Shown piece after piece: positions 34,159 to 44,823 of a stretch of DNA of 64,000 bases (positions are counted from its first letter, which is position 1; the number at the start of each line of letters is the position of its first letter). The notes beneath the pieces are model-generated. The model searched no databases. It was not told the origin of the DNA and saw nothing but the letters and a program-made list of their open reading frames with translations. Origin of the DNA: Morinoia aosen (lineage: Eukaryota > Arthropoda > Malacostraca > Amphipoda > Talitridae); the NCBI GenBank assembly GCA_030386875.1, contig CM059578.1, forward strand, positions 20,445,009 through 20,509,008, in the 5' to 3' direction. The position numbers were made by a program, and so were the translations under genes.

Positions 34159-35648
34159 CAGGGTGTTTCAAAAATACACGGCATAATTTCAGGTATGTAT
34201 TTCCCACATGTAGACAATCAAAATAGTTCATTACAACATATGTCCGGAAATGCTTCATTTCCGAGTTATGGCCTTCACAACATTGAAATTCACCGGAACG
34301 TTTTTCTTTCCGCAGGTCGTTGCCATTACAGAAGATGTTCAAAATGACCACCTCCTGCTTGAATACAGACCTCACATCGATGTCTCATTGACCTGCGAAC
34401 ACGATCCCACACTCCAGGAATGTTGCGTATGTCCTCAGAGCGTGCCACAATTCGATTCCGAAGGGATTCCAAATCAGGCACCGGAGACGAATAAACCAAT
34501 GATTTTAAATGGCCCCACAAGTAGAAATCGAGAGGGTTCAGATCAGGTGAGCGTGGAGGCCAAGCAATTGGGCCACCTCTACCTATCCATCGATCAGGAA
34601 ATCTTCGATCCAAGTACCGGCGAGCCGTACGACTGAAGTGTGCAGGAGCGCCGTCATGCAAGAAGTGAGCGTGCTGACGATCGATCAGTGGAGTGTCGTC
34701 ATAAACATCAGGTATGATGTTTTCCAGGAAGTTTGTGTACGCCTGCCCCGTAAGTCTGTTTACAAGTACATGGGGTCCAACTAACCGATCACCAATGATA
34801 CCGGCCCACATGTTGAGGGAGAACCGCACCTGGTGATGAGATACAACAGTTGCATTTGGGTTTTCATACGCCCATACATGCTGATTGTGGAGATTTGTTA
34901 TGCCATCTTGTGTGAACTGTGCTTCATCTGTAAATAATACTAAGGCAGGAAAGTTCGGATTTGCAGCACATTGCTGCAAGAACCACTGACAGTACCTAAC
35001 TCGTGCAGGGTAATCTGCTGGTGACAGCGCCTGTACACGTTGCAAATGGTAAGGATACAATTGATACTCTTTCAGCAGTCTCCAGACAGTCGTATGGGGA
35101 ACATTCACTTGCAACGCTAACCTTCGTGTGCTGATAGAAAGAGTTCTGTTCACAATCTCCAGAATCTCCTCCTGTTCTTCTGGAGTTGTAGATCTTGGTC
35201 GTCCCCTTCCCAATCCAGGAGAGTCAAATTTTCCATACTCGCACAGACGCTGATGGAGACTTACAAATGTCTTCCGATCTGGACATTGTCGCTGTGGGTA
35301 CCTCTCCTGGTACAAACGACGAGCCAGCGCAGCATTGCCGTCTGCCTTACCGTAGATCAAGTGCATCTCTGCCAGCTCCTGATTTGTGTACATGACACAC
35401 AGTCGAACGCCAAACACAACACTGAATTTAACCTTCGCCTAGGAATGATCTGTCAGAGTGCCCTCTTAATGTGTCCTTTGACGGCAACGACCTGCGGAAA
35501 GAAAAACGTTCCGGTGAATTTCAATGTTGTGAAGGCCATAACTCGGAAATGAAGCATTTCCGGACATATGTTGTAATGAACTATTTTGATTGTCTACATG
35601 TGGGAAATACATACCTGAAATTATGCCGTGTATTTTTGAAACACCCTG
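34159..35648 (-). mobile_element. Complete DD41D Tc1/mariner-type transposon
   Basis: 1490 bp with 166-bp terminal inverted repeats (34159-34324 and 35483-35648) that I read as identical base for base. The termini begin CAGGGTGTTTCAAAAATACA. TA dinucleotides at 34157-34158 and 35649-35650 are the expected target duplication. A full-length transposase lies between the repeats. The element interrupts TTAGG-like satellite sequence. Identical repeats plus an intact ORF point to recent insertion. Confidence 0.92.
34326..35393 (-). CDS. Transposase, DD41D (rosa/Visitor-like) Tc1/mariner superfamily
   Basis: From ATG at 35393 (355 codons; an in-frame ATG at 35417 adds eight). N-terminal HTH region ('MYTNQELAEMHLIYG'), second helix-turn-helix with a GRGRPRS linker, then the DDE core. 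Using the 35417 numbering, the core is D164 in 'LFTDEAQF', D255 in 'FLHDGAPAH' and D297 in 'SPDLNPLDFYLWG'. The 41-residue spacing between the last two acids defines the DD41D group. The gene fills the space between the inverted repeats, with its stop two bases from the left repeat. Known role: cuts the element out and reinserts it at TA. No disabling change is seen, so activity is possible. Confidence 0.92.
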   Translation of the reverse strand: MYTNQELAEMHLIYGKADGNAALARRLYQERYPQRQCPDRKTFVSLHQRLCEYGKFDSPGLGRGRPRSTTPEEQEEILEIVNRTLSISTRRLALQVNVPHTTVWRLLKEYQLYPYHLQRVQALSPADYPARVRYCQWFLQQCAANPNFPALVLFTDEAQFTQDGITNLHNQHVWAYENPNATVVSHHQVRFSLNMWAGIIGDRLVGPHVLVNRLTGQAYTNFLENIIPDVYDDTPLIDRQHAHFLHDGAPAHFSRTARRYLDRRFPDRWIGRGGPIAWPPRSPDLNPLDFYLWGHLKSLVYSSPVPDLESLRNRIVARSEDIRNIPGVWDRVRRSMRHRCEVCIQAGGGHFEHLL

Positions 35649-35650
35649 TA

Positions 35651-36430
35651 TGTTAGGTTAGGATAAGTTTGGTTAGAATATGTTGTGTTAGAATTTGTTA
35701 GCTAATTTTGACCAAATTTTTTCATGAGTTCACCTAGCTTAGCATTGGCATTGGTTAATTTAGGTTAGGATAGTTTAGGATAGGTTAAGATATCTTAGGT
35801 TAGGATAGGTTAAGATATGTTAGGTTAGGAAAGGTTAAGGTATGTTAGATTAGGATAGGTTAAAGATATGTTAGGTTACGATATGTTAGGTAATGTTGAT
35901 GGAATTTTATTTAAAGTCCATTGTTTTTTATGTTTGACATAGTTTACCATCAGGATTGATTTGGTTATCATAGGTTAGTTAGAGTAGGATTGGTTATGTA
36001 AAGTAAGGGTAGTTGAGGTTAGAACATGTTATGTTAGAATTGTTAAGGTAATGTTGACTAAATTTTTTCATGGGTCCACCTAGAGAAATGATGACATTGG
36101 TTAGGATAGGATATGTTAAGATGTTAGGTTAGGATAGGATAGGTTAAGATGTTAGGATAGGTAAGGATAGGATAAGATATGTTAGGTTAGGATAGGTTAG
36201 GTAAGGATAGCATAGGTTAAGAGATGTTAGGTTAGGATAGTTCAAGATATGTTAGGTTAGGATAGATTAGGTAATGTTGACAGAATTTTATCTTGGATCC
36301 ATGTTTTTTTTTTAAGTTTGACATATTATCAGGAATGATTTGGTTAGGATAGGATAGGTTAGAATATGTTGGAATGGGTTAGGTTAGAATAAATATTGTT
36401 GGAATTGGTGAGTCAATGATGACCGGGTCC
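35651..36430. repeat. Degenerate TTAGG-like satellite with long-period units
   Basis: Runs of GGTTAGGATAGGTTAAGATATG-type text alternate with a longer unit that recurs near 34068, 35690, 35905, 36048 and 36272 ('TAATGTTGA', 'GGGTCCACCTAG', 'GACATATTATCAGGA'). TTAGG is the usual insect telomere repeat, so this may be an interstitial telomere-like array, though a simple unrelated satellite is also possible. The DD41D element is inserted in it. Confidence 0.7.
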
Positions 36431-36952
36431 ACCTAGCTTAAAAATGGCATTGTCCGTAGAAATTCTACAAGTCCTGTTAGTCTATATATTTGTACAAAAT
36501 GAGATTTCATCCCCTATTTCATATTGCCGGGTGCGGGAGTACAATGGAGAGAACAAGCTCTCTCGTAGGATATCATAAAATATTCTTGCCATCCAGAAAA
36601 CTTGAACTGGAGTCTACCACATTTAGCTGGGATAAATTTGATGTGCTCGGCTGCAGCGGTTACACAGCTGAGAGACGCTGGTGCTGGTTAGCCCCGGGCG
36701 GGTGAATTGGTCAGGGATTGTAAAATCTCAAGACATTAATATAAAAACAATGTGCCGGTCCAGTCGTGTTGATGGGGAACAGAGCGTGGGATCAGTCATT
36801 GAATTAGCCATGGCTAAAGAGAAAGCGGGGCCCCAGGAGAACATACCCCTGCATCCCTTCTTTCCAAAAACCTCACCCTCTCCCCCCAACCGCACCCTCT
36901 TGTCGGGGGAGGTGCGAGCCCAGGACTGGGATGGGAAGAGGAGGAAGAGGCA
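36431..36952. other. Non-coding stretch
   Basis: No coding sequence or recognised repeat; moderately GC-rich before the TTAA element. Confidence 0.4.
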
Positions 36953-38140
36953 TTAAGGACACCGTCTGGGTAGAAATCAGGATGTGTGTTGATTTTCTGT
37001 TTTTATATGCACATGATAAAGGATTTTCTTGCGCTTCCATTGGTTCTTTCCGTTTACGTCTACTCCAAATAGTGTGCCCACCAGAAGGAGGGAAAGCGAT
37101 GGGGGTGGAGTGACCTTGAACCCTCCCCCCCTCAAAATTGGGGGTCAATTGAGCGTGTTTCTCTGCGGGAATGGCATTATAGTTCGTTAATGGGCTACTC
37201 AGAGTGCTTCCATTATTCAAACGAAACATTCTAATGCTGAGGAAATATTTTTTTAGAATTTTTTACAATTTCAGAATTTAGCTGTTATGCTGTATCTATG
37301 ATACCGCAGCTTTCATTCATAGCTCGATGACAGCTGCAGTATCATAGCTACAGCTATGGCAAGCACACCAATCCAAAGGGCTTGAAAAGAGCTATAAAAC
37401 AAATGATTTGACGTAAAAAAAAACGTATTTTGGTTGAAAAAAAATGAAAAAATAAAAAAGTAGTTGTTTTTAAGAATTACACATATTGTCTTTTGTTGTA
37501 TATTTTGTTCAAGAGTTACAGAGCTACAGCAATATAAGTTATATCAATCGAAAGGGCTTGAAAAGAGCTACAAACGCTCAAGAGTTCATTGTAGAAAATC
37601 TTGTAGTACAGAAGATAAAAAGAAAAACTTTTTTGTAAAAAAACACGTTTTTCTGGAAACATAATTGGTTTCTCAAATGTATCTTCTTCCACAATTTTAG
37701 AGGTACAAGAATGGTTTATATACCATTTGATAGGGCTTAGCAAGGTGTATCCATAAGGGGTTACATTTGTCGATACATCTATTATTTTGAAAATTACACG
37801 ACATGAAAAAAAATGAAAGACGGTCACATTTTTTAGAAAAAATGCTCTCGAAATCCACAAAAAAAAGTTATCAAAATTTGTAGCCCCTTATGGTTATACA
37901 GACATACAAGCAATCTAAAAACGAAGTTCTGGTTCTGTAACTTAAAAATTGTAGAAGAAGATAGATTTCAAAAAAACCCTATTTTATCATATTTTTCAAA
38001 AACAAAAAAAATCCAGTGCAGATACAAAAATTTAGTCAAAATAACAAATGATCTTTGCACCATTTCACATACTGTGAAAATTTCAGAGAAATCCATCCAT
38101 GAATGACGGACTTTTTCTCTTACCCAGACGGTGTCCTTGA
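36953..38140. mobile_element. TTAA-type non-coding element D
   Basis: TTAAGGACACCGTCTGGGTA at 36953-36972 and its reverse complement (right end TTGA instead of TTAA) at 38121-38140. Contains C/G runs (37119-37145) and a pair of inverted segments around 37284-37360 with TATGATACCGCAGCT. No transposase. Architecture matches elements A, B and C, but the sequence family differs. Confidence 0.7.
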
Positions 38141-38364
38141 GTCACCGGTCAGTTTAGTGAGCGGTCAGGGGCTCCGGACGGGAGGGAACTATCTGAGGCG
38201 GAAGACTTGCGTTAAGTAGAGTCAGGGAGAGATGGTCTGAAGGTTAAGTCCAGGATTTGAGCGAGTTTGTATATGTCTTAGTCAGGCTGTTGTCATCTGC
38301 TCAAATTGTTGTATTGGTGGATCGAGTCAAGTGTCTGTAAAACACTTATTGGATCGAGTTGAGT
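38141..38364. other. Short non-coding stretch
   Basis: Nothing recognised. Confidence 0.4.
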
Positions 38365-38946
38365 GTAGAGATGTGACTCAAAAACAACCATGACGATTTA
38401 AAAAAAAAAACGTGGATATTTAGGTTTTTTTTAATATTTTGCCTGAAAATAACTTAGCAAGAAAAAGAACCAAATTACATTATTTTTTTTTCATGTCAAC
38501 TTACATAATAAAACAGCATACTTCTTAATTGATGGTTTTCCATGGTTTTATGAAATTTTTCATTTTCTGCGGTTTCATGCTTTGATATTTCATTTATTTT
38601 ACAATACATGTGAATGACCTTCAACTCCCAAAATGGTGTGTTATAATAACATATCATTACTTATGGTCATTGATAGAGATGTGACTAAAGAACCATGCTG
38701 TTTTTTTTTTAAAAAACATTTATTTATACAAAAATTATGACTAAAAAACATGGATATTAATATATTTATGTGACCTTAAAAATCCAATGCTGTTTTTTTA
38801 AAACATTGTTTTTTAACAGAAAAATTTTGACCAAAAAAACATGGCTATTATATTTTATGGGACCAAAAAAATTGTTTCTTTAAAAAACATTTTAAAAAAT
38901 TCATGACTAAAAAACACGGATGTACATATCAGGAAAGTTTTTTTCT
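38365..38946. repeat. AT-rich satellite, about 83-87-bp unit, forward block
   Basis: Units contain ATGACTAAAAAACATGGATA, TTAATATATTTATGTGACC and CCATGCTGTTTTTTT. The array continues beyond the piggyBac insertion at 41925-42200 in the same orientation. Confidence 0.8.
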
Positions 38947-38950
38947 TTAA

Positions 38951-41599
38951 CACGTTAAGTGCGGTGTGACCACCGGTGGGCACAGGGTGGATCCTTGTAG
39001 TGCGGGTGACCCACCGGTGGTCACAAGTGGGTATTTTGTATACCAACGAATATTATCGAATCAATGTAACTTTGAATGATAGTTACTCTCACTTCAATGC
39101 TCAATGTTAATATTTAGGAGATAAATAATACACAAATGAATGCTGGAACATTTTACTTGTGCTAAAATCATAAGAAAATATAAATTTTTCCTGTTACTTC
39201 TATAAAAGTCATTTTTGTATTCATTGGGCTTATAAGAGCTATAAAAGTTTCTTTTTATCCATGCATCCTAGACAATATAGAAAATATATCCAAACAGTAA
39301 CTAATATTCTGGTTACGAAATATGTCAACGACAATGGTTACTATTATTTATGAATGTTTCACATTGAAACATTGTAGGCACAGGTAAGGTTGATCTTCGC
39401 ATTGTGCGCAAAACGTGTTCACTTTTCTAGCAGATGCTCTAGCTTTTTTTGAGCCCTCGTTTTGAAGTAGTGTATCATAACACATTCTGCAACGCTTTCG
39501 TGATTGTCTTTTCGATCCTGGGGCTTCTGTCAACGTATGAGCTGATTTTACACGACTGTTTACAGCAATTTCTTGAGAAGTTGATGGATTGCCATCCAGT
39601 AGATGAGCAATAATGGACTCCTTGAATTTCAGAATTGACATCTTTTTATGTGATAATTTTTGATACAAAACCCATGCATTGACTACTGTCATTCCTGTCA
39701 ATAGTTCAAAGGCAACTTTTCTGTACCATTTCCTTGTTTTTCTGAGGGCAGTTTGATAGGAGGTCATTTGATCTGACATGTCGACGCCCTTTTTGGCAGC
39801 GTTATAATCGATAACAGGCTGGGGTTTCATTATAAGCGTTCCTTTCCTATTCTTCTTCCCAGTTGATTTGAGATCACTCGAGTGATCTGGGATAGTCGAC
39901 AGCATTAGGACATTCCGTTTATCTCTCCAATTGAACACTTTCACTCCCTTTTCGTTTTGTCTTGAAATAATACTGCCAGTCTTAACGCGAGCTTCAGTGA
40001 CAACTTTCGGGCAGTGTTTACGATTTTTTCTCAATGTTCCACAATAATAAGTTTTATTTTCCAGAAGGTGCTCAGCTAAAGGAACTGAGGAGTAAAAATT
40101 ATCCCCAAAAAGTGTTCGACCGCAGCCCAGCAGACCTTCAAACAGTGTGATTGAAATGGAATCGGCATGGCCAAATGTCAGGATCTGAGGATGCTTTCCA
40201 ACATATAGTTGCAAATTCCAAGTATAGGCATCAATTGTGCAGAGCTTGTATAGTTTGCATCCATACTTGTGTGCTTTGCCTGGAATGTACTGCTTGAACT
40301 GAAGCATTCCTCGGAATGGAACAAGAGTCTCGTCAATAACCAAGCTGGAACCAGGGGTGTACAATTTCTGATAGTTTTTCAAAAGCTTTTCTACCAGAGG
40401 TCTCAGCTTGTAGAGCCTATCAGTGGAGGACATTGGTAAATTATCAGAGAAGTGAAGAAACTTCAGTAGAAGCTGGAATCGATCTCGTTTCATAGCTTGA
40501 CGGAAGTACTTATATAGATAAATGCCTTTGTTGGACCAATATGAATAAATGTTTGGTAGCGACACAACTCCCATGCACATGACAATGGGCAAGAATTTTT
40601 TTATTTCGTCTCGAGTAGTTGGATGCCACAAGTTGGCGCGAGATTTTCGAGTCAGTGTTGTATTTGAAATATAAGTCGCAGCATAAGCATTTGTTTCCTC
40701 AACAATCATGTCTAAAATTTCATCGGTGATCATTTCAAGATATATTTCATGCGGAAGAAAATCATCACCATTTCGTTTTGAAATAGCAATGGACTCGTTT
40801 CCAGTGAATGCATGTTGGCGATTTGTTGGCATCACGCTTGTCCAGTTATCAGCATGTTCATCAATCCTACGCAGAGGCGGCTGGGAACTCGGTGCACATT
40901 GCCTAGCATCTTCTGCGACGTCATTTTCAGCTTCGCTAACTTCATCATCGCTAGATGAGCTTCCTAATTCATCTGGGCTGAAGTTTGATTCTTCATCACT
41001 TCCAGCACACGATGTAGATGAGTCACTCGCCTGATTTTCATTATCAACTGCATAATGTCTGCCGTAGAATTTTCCAGCGTCCATATCTGAGGGTGAATGA
41101 GAGAAGCATTCAGGTGCTGACACTCGAGCAAATTGAAGCAAAACTTTTTATAATATGAAAAAATAGGTATTTATTCTAATCCATCAAAAAAAAGCTATAA
41201 AATTGCGATGGTCACATTATATTTCTACTGTATTTTGGTCGGCGTTGCTGCATATTGTTCAACATGTAAAACAAAAAACAGAGCACAAGTTATAAATGCA
41301 AAGAGTACGAACATCAAACGTGTAAACTTCATGCACTAAGTGCAGCGCAGTCGCATTCAAGTAGGAGCGAAAAACGTGCCCACAGGTGGACACACCGCAC
41401 TGCAGAGAATGAGTGAAGTTCGCAGTGCGGGATGGACACCCGTGGGCACGCCATTTTATCACACTATTGCGTAGTACTCACCTTCACTAAGTAGCACACA
41501 ACCTCCGTCCGTGAACGCTCCAGGCAAACTGTTCTGGCAAGACTTGGCATCTACCGCAATGCAGCTATGCACTCCATTTCGCGCGCCGCACTTAACGTG
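38951..41599 (-). mobile_element. Complete piggyBac-superfamily transposon
   Basis: TTAA at 38947-38950 and 41600-41603 flank 2649 bp with 14-bp inverted termini CACGTTAAGTGCGG. Subterminal copies of a GTGACCACCGGTGGGCAC-like palindromic motif occur at both ends (38966-39030 and 41368-41452) and are candidate transposase-binding sites. An intact transposase gene lies between. The element interrupts the AT-rich satellite. Confidence 0.92.
39348..41141 (-). CDS. piggyBac transposase (597 aa, apparently intact)
   Basis: An acidic Ser/Asp-rich N-terminus (residues 35-80) precedes the DDE_Tnp_1_7 domain from about residue 125 ('DEILDMIVEETNAYA', 'PNIYSYWSNKG'). The catalytic triad is D270 in 'LVIDETLVPFRG', D347 in 'LFGDNFYSS' and D454 in 'KKGVDMSDQM', at the spacing of the classic enzyme. 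A C-terminal Cys-rich zinc region follows ('RCRMCYDTL', 'FCAQCEDQPYLCLQCF'). Residue 20 (ATG at 41084) is an alternative start. Known role: precise excision and TTAA integration. No stop, frameshift or loss of a catalytic residue is seen. The protein could also be domesticated, but flanking TIRs and TTAA argue for a mobile element. Confidence 0.93.
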   Translation of the reverse strand: MLQFARVSAPECFSHSPSDMDAGKFYGRHYAVDNENQASDSSTSCAGSDEESNFSPDELGSSSSDDEVSEAENDVAEDARQCAPSSQPPLRRIDEHADNWTSVMPTNRQHAFTGNESIAISKRNGDDFLPHEIYLEMITDEILDMIVEETNAYAATYISNTTLTRKSRANLWHPTTRDEIKKFLPIVMCMGVVSLPNIYSYWSNKGIYLYKYFRQAMKRDRFQLLLKFLHFSDNLPMSSTDRLYKLRPLVEKLLKNYQKLYTPGSSLVIDETLVPFRGMLQFKQYIPGKAHKYGCKLYKLCTIDAYTWNLQLYVGKHPQILTFGHADSISITLFEGLLGCGRTLFGDNFYSSVPLAEHLLENKTYYCGTLRKNRKHCPKVVTEARVKTGSIISRQNEKGVKVFNWRDKRNVLMLSTIPDHSSDLKSTGKKNRKGTLIMKPQPVIDYNAAKKGVDMSDQMTSYQTALRKTRKWYRKVAFELLTGMTVVNAWVLYQKLSHKKMSILKFKESIIAHLLDGNPSTSQEIAVNSRVKSAHTLTEAPGSKRQSRKRCRMCYDTLLQNEGSKKARASARKVNTFCAQCEDQPYLCLQCFNVKHS

Positions 41600-41603
41600 T
41601 TAA

Positions 41604-42337
41604 TAGAATTGTCTTTAGAAACATATAAACAAAGAATGCTGTTAATATTGAAATCATGTTTATTAGAACTGTACTAGGTCTTAGAATAAAATATCTACAA
41701 AGAATCTATTCACTCCATAAAACCTTTTGGAGACCAGCTCCATCCTCAGTCATTCAGTAAAATTTGGTGAAATGGACAATGAATTTTCACTGCTCCTTTG
41801 AAAAACATTTGACTGAATGACTTACTGAAGATGGAGCTAGTCTCCGAAAGGTTTTATAGAGTGAATAGATTCTTTGTGGATATTTTATTCTAAGACCTGG
41901 TATGGTTCTAATGGATATTAATAATCCTATGTGACCAAAAAATCCATGCTGTTTTTTAAATGTTTTTGTCACAAAAAAGTTGTGACTAAAAAACAGGGAT
42001 ATTAATATACTTTATTTAACCGTAAACACCCATGCTGTTTTTTTGAAAAGCATCTTTTTTACAGAAAAATCATGATTAAAAAATGTGGATACTAATATAT
42101 TTCATGTGCCAAAAAAAACCATGCTGTTTTTTTTTAAAACGTTTTCTTTACCAAAAAAATCATGACTAAAAACATGGATATTAATGACTTTTTGTGAAAA
42201 AACATGGTTTTTAAAAGGTCATGTTTTTTTTGGTCAGATAAAATTTAATAACACTCATGTTTTTGATAGAAAATCTTTTTTTCAAAAAGCATGGTTTTAT
42301 GGTCACATAAAATAAATTAATATCCATGTTTTTTTAC
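41604..42337. repeat. Foldback unit (41661-41913) then forward AT-rich satellite
   Basis: 41661-41758 and 41811-41913 are inverted copies. The right arm holds CTGAAGA (41825-41831), a GGAG/CTCC stem and GAAA (41846-41849), a hammerhead-like core. 41925-42200 continues the forward satellite (CCATGCTG at 41945, 42030 and 42117), and from about 42200 the satellite reads in reverse. Confidence 0.7.
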
Positions 42338-42612
42338 AGATTAGATTAGTCATTAGTTTTAGCATCCCTACCCAGCAACAAATGCGATCCAAAGAGAGGA
42401 AAGAAGATTATGAAACACGATCAAAGTTGATGAAGACAGTAGTAGGTGCTGAAAAACAAGACAGCAGTGAACCGAAAAAAGGTGGTCCTAAACATAACAA
42501 AAACCTATTATTTCAACAAAAAGGAGGCCTACCTAACTCTCAGCTTGGGCCCTCACATTGTCCCCCTGGGAGCGCTAGTTCCCATAGATACAATAATTGT
42601 ATCCCCCTGAGG
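42338..42612 (-). repeat. Interspersed repeat family R1
   Basis: Starts AGATTAGATTAGTCATTAGT and ends GATACAATAATTGTATCCCC plus CTGAGG. Relative to the 27158 copy it lacks roughly 80 bp after GAGAGGAAAGAAG. It sits near the point where satellite orientation flips. Confidence 0.88.
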
Positions 42613-43640
42613 AGGAGTTTATTTTTTACAAAGTAGTTGTGACCAAAAAATGAATAATAATCACTTTTTAATAAAAAAAAACATGTTTTAAAAAAACAAT
42701 GATTTTTCTGGTAACATAAAATATGTTCATATCCATGATTTTAAGAGACAATTTTTTATGAAAAATACATAAAATGAAACAGCATGGTTTTTTGGTCACA
42801 TAAAATATATTCATATCCCGGTTTTCTTATACATCATTGTTTGTAAAAAAATATTTTTTAAAAAACAGCATGGGGTTTTTTAGGTCCCATACATATATAT
42901 TCATGTTTTTTTAGTCATGATTTTTTAGTACAAAAACATTTTTTTGGTCTCATATATATATTATTCATGTTTTTTCAGTCATGATTATTTAGTAAAAAAC
43001 ATGTTTTTTTTAAAAAAAATGCATGGGGCTTTTTAGGTCACATAAAATATATTGTTTTTAGTCATGATTCTTTGTAAAAAAAACAGCATGGTTATATTTG
43101 GCACCAAAAAATATATTAATATTCATATTTATTAGTCAGAATTTTCAGTAAAAACAACATGTTTTAACAAAAAACATTTTTTTAGTCACCTAAAATATAT
43201 TAATATCTATGGTTTTTAGTCATTTTTTTGTAATGAAAACTTGAAAAAGAAACCATACAGTAAAAGTGGTGGCAGATAACCCACAATTACCTAGAGGAGT
43301 TTAAGGTGCAGCAGGAGCAACAGAACTTACCCCAGAACTTATATTGATGGAGTCAAAATTCAGAGCTTATTATCTCTGCAAAGTCTGATTTTTTTGGTCA
43401 CATGAAAATAAAATCAGACATAGTAGAGAAAGTAAGCTCTGAATTTTGACTCCATCAATATAAGTTCTGTGGGTCCTGCTGTTCCTCTTAATGCCTCTAG
43501 GTAATTGTGGGTTATCTGCCACCACTTTTACTGTATGGTTTCTTTTTGATGTTTATATAACAATAAAATCACTAAAAAATATGGATATTAATATATTTTA
43601 GGTGTCCAAAAAAAAAACACATAAAAAACACATTTTTTTG
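42613..43640. repeat. AT-rich satellite, reverse-oriented block, with a hairpin
   Basis: Units read in the opposite direction (AGCATGGTTTTTTGGTCACA at 42778, and again near 42864 and 43020). Within it, 43244-43390 and 43411-43547 are imperfect reverse complements of about 140 bp with a 20-bp loop, forming a strong hairpin unrelated in sequence to the satellite. Confidence 0.75.
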
Positions 43641-44047
43641 CAAAAAAAATGCAATCAAATAAAACCGTTTTTTTGCATCACTAAATTAGGTTTAAATGAT
43701 CAAGATAAATATTGAAAACCATTATTTTGTTATGAATAGTTTATACATATCCCTTACTACTCATTAGCAAGCACATTCATGGATTTAAGATACATTTAAC
43801 ATGAAATAGTAATTATTTTGTGAACCTATAGGGGTATTTTTTCTTTCTCTTCCTGACGGTTGGTGCAAAGTCTGTGAGCTGGATACTCCCTGGGATCAGA
43901 GGCCATATACCTGGGTTGGCTCCTGGCAATTTTGATGAGAATCGGCAGTCTAATTTTGTTTCTCTAATTATTTTTTTAATCTGTTTAAATTTCTCACAGG
44001 ATATTTGTTATTTTCTTACATTTTTCCTGAACTCATTCCTACACTTG
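43641..44047. other. Non-coding stretch
   Basis: No recognised gene or repeat. Confidence 0.4.
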
Positions 44048-44823
44048 GTCAATATGTATTATAGGTGCCTCACGGATATTAAGAATTTCGTTCCAAAGAA
44101 TCACTAAAGGAACACTTGTAAAAACCTATTACACGAATGTCATTCTGCTCGCTGATGCGTTATTTTAGTTATTTAACTCTAATACTGTTCACGTTGCACA
44201 GAGAAACATCAGTTGAAAGATGGCTGCTATCGTAGAAGGTGTGTGCGACGGGTGTTCTCCAACCCTTCAGTTATAAGCTAACCCCCTATTACAAACGTCA
44301 ACAGGTTGGGTGGTGAGGGGGAGCCACAGTTCTTTTAGTAAAAATTATAAATAAAGGTTAGGGTGACGTCCGCAATTTTGTTTACATGAACTCCAAAATG
44401 GCGGCCACCCAAAACGCTGTTTGGCGCGCTGGCTCCGGAAGTGAGCATCTATGACAGTGTTGCCATACACGCGCTCCCACTTTAAAGACTTGCGTTTCGG
44501 TAACTAATTTATTGCGGACGTCATCCTAATGGGTGGGTTAGAACCTTTACTTATAATTTTCACTAGAAGAACTGTGGCTCCCCCTCACAACCCAACCTGT
44601 TTACGTTTGTAATAGGGGGTTGGCTTCCGTTATTAATTAAATTCCGCTTGGCATGCTCGCTTCTTTTGATGCTAGAAAGCCAACTTCAAAGTTCAATAAT
44701 TCGAAAATAACGCATCAGCAAGCAGAATGTCCTCGTAAAACGTTTTTAAAAATGTGTTCCTTTAGTGATTCTTTGGAACTGAATCCTTAATTTCCGTGAG
44801 GCACCTAAAATACATATTGAACA
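44048..44823. mobile_element. Foldback element, nested inverted repeats (family FB)
   Basis: Outer arms 44048-44166 and 44704-44823 are reverse complements (share GCGTTATTTT and GAGGCACCT text). Inner arms about 44276-44376 and 44511-44637 also pair (AACCCCCTATTACAAACGT). The core is about 135 bp. No protein. Related inner arms recur at 48271-48402 and 49017-49288. Confidence 0.75.

Noticed and set aside
41825-41849. Functional hammerhead ribozyme
   Set aside because: Core bases and helix II fit, but helix III and a cleavage triplet could not be placed by eye; kept only as hammerhead-like.
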